Of a DNA stretch of 64,000 nt, positions 59,982 to 64,000 are shown in pieces (position 1 is the stretch's first letter; every line of letters starts with the position of its first letter). The notes beneath the pieces were generated by a model. The model was not told the DNA's origin and did no database searches. It saw nothing but the letters and a program-made list of their open reading frames with translations. This DNA comes from JAEVLT01 sp050496765 (lineage in GTDB: Bacteria; Bacillota; Bacilli; Bacillales; Cytobacillaceae), in assembly GCF_050496765.1 (NCBI RefSeq), contig NZ_JBNWEO010000005.1, positions 98,757 through 162,756 on the forward strand, written 5' to 3'. The translations under genes and the position numbers were made by a program.

Positions 59982-61379
59982 ATGGCGAAAAAAATGCCTG
60001 AAATCGGTGAGTATAAATATGGGTTTGCCGATCGAGACGTTTCCATTTTCCGATCAAAACGCGGTCTTACACGTGAAATTGTTGAGGAAATTTCAAAAAT
60101 GAAGGAAGAACCGCAATGGATGCTGGACTTCCGTTTAAAATCACTCGAGCATTTTTACAGCATGCCGATGCCGCAATGGGGCGGGGATTTATCCTCATTA
60201 AATTTTGATGAAATTACGTATTATGTAAAACCATCTGAAAAATCCGAGAAATCTTGGGATGAAGTTCCGGCAGAGATCAAGGCAACATTTGATAAACTGG
60301 GCATTCCAGAAGCAGAGCAAAAATACCTTGCCGGAGTATCCGCTCAATACGAGTCCGAAGTTGTCTATCACAATATGAAGGAAGACCTTGAGGCGCAAGG
60401 AATCGTTTTTAAAGACACGGATTCGGCACTGAAAGAAAATGAAGATATTTTCCGCGAGCACTGGGCAAAAGTAATTCCGCCAACAGACAATAAGTTTGCG
60501 GCACTGAATTCAGCTGTGTGGTCCGGCGGTTCGTTCATTTATGTACCAAAAGGAGTAAAGGTAGACACACCGCTGCAAGCGTATTTCCGCATCAATTCCG
60601 AGAATATGGGCCAGTTTGAACGGACATTGATTATTGTGGATGAGGGTGCATCTGTTCACTATGTCGAGGGCTGTACAGCACCGGTATATACAACGAACTC
60701 CCTGCACAGCGCGGTTGTTGAAATCATTATCAAAAAAGGTGCATACTGCCGCTATACAACGATTCAAAACTGGGCCAACAACGTCTTTAACCTTGTAACA
60801 AAACGGGCTGTCTGCGAAGCGAATGCAACAATGGAGTGGATCGATGGCAACATCGGTTCGAAGTTAACGATGAAGTACCCGGCTGTTATTTTGAAAGGCG
60901 AAGGTGCCCGCGGGATGACGCTATCCATCGCGATTGCCGGCAAAGACCAAGTCCAAGATACCGGATCAAAGATGATCCATTTAGCGCCAAATACTTCTTC
61001 AACAATCGTTTCAAAGTCCATTTCCAAGCACGGCGGTAAAACAAATTACCGTGGACTTGTCCATTTTGGCCGCAAAGCCGACGGTGCCCGCGCCAATATT
61101 GAATGCGACACACTGATTATGGATCATTTATCGACTTCGGATACAATTCCAAACAATGAAGTATTGAACAACAATATTTCGCTTGAACACGAAGCAAAAG
61201 TATCCAAAGTCTCTGAAGAGCAGCTATTCTACCTAATGAGCCGCGGCATTTCCGAGCAAGAAGCAACCGAAATGATCGTCATGGGCTTCATCGAGCCATT
61301 TACAAAAGAATTGCCAATGGAATACGCCGTCGAAATGAACCGGTTGATTAAGTTCGAGATGGAAGGCAGTATCGGATAA
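59982..61379 (+). CDS. sufB: Fe-S cluster assembly protein SufB
   Basis: 465 residues, the normal length. MAKKMPEIGEYKYGFADRDVSIF begins it (key: GEYKYGFADRDV). The core has WSGGSFIYVPKGVKVDTPLQAYFRINSENMGQFERTLIIVDEGA, here marked by IYVPKGVKV and QFERTLIIVDEG, and VEGCTAPVYTTNSLHSAVVE with the conserved Cys. It ends with LFYLMSRGISEQEATEMIVMGF. SufB is the main scaffold for new clusters. GGAGGA precedes the ATG. It ends the operon. Confidence 0.97.
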   Translation: MAKKMPEIGEYKYGFADRDVSIFRSKRGLTREIVEEISKMKEEPQWMLDFRLKSLEHFYSMPMPQWGGDLSSLNFDEITYYVKPSEKSEKSWDEVPAEIKATFDKLGIPEAEQKYLAGVSAQYESEVVYHNMKEDLEAQGIVFKDTDSALKENEDIFREHWAKVIPPTDNKFAALNSAVWSGGSFIYVPKGVKVDTPLQAYFRINSENMGQFERTLIIVDEGASVHYVEGCTAPVYTTNSLHSAVVEIIIKKGAYCRYTTIQNWANNVFNLVTKRAVCEANATMEWIDGNIGSKLTMKYPAVILKGEGARGMTLSIAIAGKDQVQDTGSKMIHLAPNTSSTIVSKSISKHGGKTNYRGLVHFGRKADGARANIECDTLIMDHLSTSDTIPNNEVLNNNISLEHEAKVSKVSEEQLFYLMSRGISEQEATEMIVMGFIEPFTKELPMEYAVEMNRLIKFEMEGSIG

Positions 61380-61385
61380 CAAAGA

Positions 61386-61412
61386 AAAAACCCCGTCATT
61401 TCGGGGTTTTTC
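61386..61412 (+). terminator. Terminator of sufCDSUB
   Basis: AAAAACCCCG-TCATTT-CGGGGTTTTT, perfect and strong. The truncated mazF reads into its far side on the minus strand. Confidence 0.93.
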
Positions 61413-61559
61413 TTAATTCGTAACAGGTATGATTAAGCAAAGCTTCGTTTTTTGATTATAAAGCATTGGAGAAAGTACCATTGCAGGTCGCCTTCCTGCT
61501 TGAGGGTCAAGCGTAATCCAAATAATATCTCCTCTGTTTGGTATATAAGGTTTTACCAT
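61413..61559 (-). pseudogene. Truncated MazF-type mRNA interferase toxin
   Basis: 48 codons from the ATG at 61559, overlapping the mazE stop by seven bases as in real mazEF operons. The product starts MVKPYIPNRGDIIWITLDPQ, then RRPAMVLSP, LYNQKTKLCLI and IPVTN. This is the first half of MazF, including RGDIIW and RRPA; the usual SEQAGH before RP is shortened to QAG. The frame stops right at the sufB terminator, so about 60 residues are lost. It should be inactive. Confidence 0.85.
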
Positions 61560-61783
61560 TTTTCACGTCCTACCAAATCAGTAAAGTGTTCTTCGTGCAA
61601 ATTTTCAGGAGTAATACGCTCTAACATTTTCTCTAAGGATTCTGATTCTTTTTTCGGTTTCAATGTGATAATGTCTTTCTCAACAGTAAAATCTAACTCT
61701 TTGCCTTCTTCAAACCCTATCGCCTGACATAAAGACTTTGGTAAGCGAATCGCTAAACTATTCCCCCATCTTTGTACTTGCAT
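61553..61783 (-). CDS. MazE/AbrB-type antitoxin
   Basis: 76 residues from the ATG at 61783, with AAGGAGGAA upstream. MQVQRWGNSLAIRLPKSLCQAIGFEEGKELDF (key part RWGNSLAIRLPKSL) is the SpoVT/AbrB swapped-hairpin DNA-binding domain of MazE; the acidic C-terminus ending LVGREKW would wrap the toxin. It looks intact, next to a broken toxin. Before it, GTATACAAAGTATATACAA (about 61808-61826) is a repeated GTATA pattern, likely the autoregulation site. Confidence 0.88.
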   Translation of the reverse strand: MQVQRWGNSLAIRLPKSLCQAIGFEEGKELDFTVEKDIITLKPKKESESLEKMLERITPENLHEEHFTDLVGREKW

Positions 61784-61906
61784 AGCATAATTCCTCCTTT
61801 TATTTAGTGTATACAAAGTATATACAATAAAGAAAGAATTATCAATAAAGAAAGCCTTCCCCCAAGCAAAAGGAAAGCTTTTCTGAATTCAACAAAGTCA
61901 GGTTCC

Positions 61907-62368
61907 GTGGATTACACTCCTATTGGTACCGAGGCGGGTACAGTGTTAACTAAGGCAAAAGTGAAAGTAACAAAGTCTTTTAACGATACAGTTAAAAAAG
62001 ATGCTATTATTACTTTTATTGAACCAGGTGGGATGACAACCAAAAAGGCTCTAGGGTTAGATAAAAAAATGAAATTAACTGAAGCAGAGTTAAATGAAAA
62101 AGTGAAGGTTCTTTCTAATGGTGTGCCAAATTTGAAAAGCAATGACAAAGTTTTATTGTTCGGTGCTGCTCCGAAACTTGATAAAGGTGATGTAAATGTT
62201 GTCCCAGAAACCCACTATTGGGTATTAGGGGCACATCAGGGTAAATTTAAAATAACTGATACTAGTAACGGAACACAAGTCGAGAGAACTGTACCTGAAT
62301 CAATGCCAGATTTTCCTTCTCTAAAGAGCAAAATTAATGATGTGGAAGCTGATATAATATCTATATAG
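61907..62368 (+). pseudogene. 5'-truncated gene for a protein of unknown function
   Basis: The frame is open to 62368, with a GTG at 61907 but no ribosome site. In-frame codons continue upstream, reading NSTKSGSVDYTPIGTE before they turn meaningless, so the true start is missing. The visible 153 residues look like an exported or lipoprotein domain: KVTKSFNDTVKKDAIITFIEPGG, then KVLLFGAAPKL and THYWVLGAHQGKFKITD (marked by IITFIEPGG and YWVLGAHQGKF). I do not recognise the family. The break lies near 61860-61900, next to the mazEF remains. Confidence 0.6.
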
Positions 62369-62383
62369 ACGGAACTAAAGATT

Positions 62384-63449
62384 TTATAGTTTTAGACATA
62401 GGCGATTAACAATTTTCATAGGTTCTTTATTGATTTGTGTAATGAAGGTCTGGACAGCAACTCTAATTTCTTCTACCGTTTTGTAAAAAACATTATAGAT
62501 AATCGATTTTTTTAACCATCCCCACAGACCTTCAATAAGGTTTAACTCCGGGCTATACGGAGGGAGAAAAACAAGTTGCAGATGATCTTTATGGGCTTCG
62601 AGAAAAGGTTGAATCAGTTTCGCATGGTGGATTCTAGCATTGTCTAGTATCATAACAATTTTCTCACCTTGGTATTTGACTACAACTTATTTGACTACAA
62701 CTTTTTCAAGAAAAGATAGGAAAACTTGAGCATCATAGTGTTCCTCCTCGGTGACAAACACTTCGCCTGTTTCATAATCGAGGGTACCAATTAATTTAAC
62801 CCCATGATGTTTTCCATAAGTAGGTATCACTTTTTGTTGTCCTATAGGAAACCATGTATGAGCTAAAGCTTGATAGTCCCGGATCATAGATTCATCTTGA
62901 AACAGAATTCGATCAATTTCGCCATTCATCATTTTTTTTAATCGTTTCAAATTCTTGTTTGAACATCGCCTGTTTCTCGGGGTCAGCTTTTGCTAGGGTA
63001 TACGTTGGTTTTGTGTAACTAAATCCTAAACGAGTCAATAGTTTTCTTACACCCCGATCCGTATAGACAATGTCAAATGTTTGCTTAATCCAATCGCGAA
63101 CAAGAAAAGAAGTCCAGTTCATCTCGGCGGGAAATCCGACATCGGCTGGCTTTTTCTCAACGATTAACTGATAGAGTTCCTTTTCTTGTTCCTCCGTTAG
63201 TTGACAAGGGCGTCCGGGAGATTGTCCGGGAACTAATCCCTTCAATCCGTTAGCTTTATAGGCTCGTACATAGTTATATATCGTTTGCTCGGTACAACCT
63301 AAGAGGTCAGCGATATCTGCATAAGGCCGTCCCTTTAAATGCAAAAGGATAGCCTGGAGACGTTTAAACATCCGTAGATCCCTTAAACCGTGCATACAAG
63401 CTTTAACTTCCTGAATTGAATCCATGTTTTCATTTTGGAGGATTTTCAT
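62384..63449 (-). pseudogene. IS630-family transposase with a frameshift and an internal stop
   Basis: Three pieces on the minus strand. Piece 1 (63449-62913) holds two helix-turn-helix domains (PYADIADLLGCTEQTIYNYVRAY and KKLLTRLGFSYTKPTY, seen as IADLLGCTEQTIYNY). Piece 2 (about 62935-62687) has FQDESMIRDY with the first catalytic Asp-Glu region. Piece 3 (62683-62384) has MILDNARIHHA and PPYSPELNLIEGLWGWLK with the last catalytic residues. Pieces 1 and 2 are out of frame by one base at an A8 run near 62936; pieces 2 and 3 are in frame but divided by TAA, created by a 15-base duplication. The IS ends were not found. Confidence 0.88.
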
Positions 63450-64000
63450 TATTTGTCCGCCTTCCCATAGGTTTTATTTACCTATAATAATTGGACGAAT
63501 ATTCCTAAAATCCTTTAATTCCATTTATATAAATTAAAAAATAAATAAATTGCACAAAACAAACAAAAGTCTTTTAATAGGGATATAGGATGCAAAGACA
63601 ACTAAAGTGATCGATATGCTCCTATACGACAGTGCAAGAACGACACCTTTTAATAGAAGAGTTGACCTAACAGTATGAAGCCTAATTACTTTAATGATTA
63701 GGTTTTTTTGTTTTGAAATTAAAGAGTTATAAATCCCGTTAGATTCTTATTTTGTTGGATGATTACTCTCCTTTTATAAATAACTAGTCAATTAATATGA
63801 AAATCACCCCTGAAATCAGTATTGCTATGAATAGATCTATATAGCTTAGCATCGATTTTTAATGGAAAAACTAAACAAACTACTAAGAATGGACTAGCCT
63901 ATTATGCTACACTGTAGTACGGTACTTATGATGCAGTTGTCTGGTTTTGGCAGATTTTATCATTTGTCTATGTTATAATTTAAGAGATTATAATTCTTGA
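63450..64000. other. AT-rich region without recognised genes
   Basis: No open frame with a ribosome site is seen. The only structure is a terminator-like hairpin at about 63680-63708 on the plus strand, CCTAATTA/TGATTAGG followed by seven Ts. That may end a transcript from the IS remains or an unseen small RNA. Confidence 0.5.

Noticed and set aside
1..64000. tRNA or rRNA genes
   Set aside because: No cloverleaf with a TTCRANNC arm or rRNA-like stretch was noticed, although a covariance search would be needed to be sure.

Overview
The window reads as the chromosome of a low-GC, endospore-forming member of the Bacillaceae. Gene content and order from about 41.6 kb to 61.4 kb follow the Bacillus subtilis yus/fad/met/suf neighbourhood: DUF2573 protein, CotF-type coat proteins, proline dehydrogenase, YuzL, fadN-fadA-fadE, ArsC/Spx-like protein, gcvH, YusF, YusE, YusD, metNPQ, sufCDSUB. 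GerP-like and CotF-like genes show sporulation. Shine-Dalgarno sequences are strong (GGAGG type), and TTG and GTG starts are common. I see no rRNA, tRNA or CRISPR array. The species cannot be named from what is visible.

Region 1 (1-19.4 kb) is a metal-resistance and respiration block damaged by insertion sequences. It holds the end of a CadA-like ATPase, an FieF-like zinc/iron exporter gene split by an IS200/IS605 element and an ISLre2 element, an intact qoxABCD quinol oxidase operon with a CtaA-like gene, a full cadA ATPase, a histidine-rich membrane peptide, a CzrA-type regulator, a MATE exporter and czcD. Both cadA and czcD have an inverted repeat of the CzrA type at a good sigma-A promoter. 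Two almost identical 1.57-kb IS3-family copies in the same orientation lie about 15 kb apart. The right copy interrupts a ywaF-like membrane protein gene that can be rebuilt exactly.

Region 2 (19.5-34.2 kb) carries a drug exporter, a chemoreceptor, a PepSY protein, a 52-bp tandem repeat, an ABC transporter with a secreted partner, a two-component system, a coiled-coil protein flanked by two putative minus-strand small RNAs, an AI-2E-family permease, a CDF transporter, a serine hydrolase, a thioesterase and a GerPA-like gene.

Region 3 (34.3-44 kb) holds nadE, an NfeD/flotillin pair, a histidine kinase with no adjacent regulator, uppP, an FtsW/RodA-family gene, coat protein genes and proline dehydrogenase.

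Region 4 (44-61.4 kb) is metabolic. A FadR box precedes the fatty-acid beta-oxidation genes fadN, fadA and fadE. gcvH and small redox genes follow, then a SAM-I riboswitch controls the methionine importer metNPQ, and the Fe-S assembly operon sufCDSUB closes the region.

Region 5 (61.4-64 kb) is decayed. It has a mazE antitoxin next to a truncated mazF, a 5'-truncated gene and a dead IS630-family transposase.

The least explained structure is a set of three intergenic arrays built on a GCGGA core repeated every 21 bp, close to two turns of the DNA helix, at about 35.3, 47.9 and 55.8 kb. The paired small-RNA candidates at 28.7 and 29.4 kb and the 52-bp array at 24 kb are the other unexplained signals.
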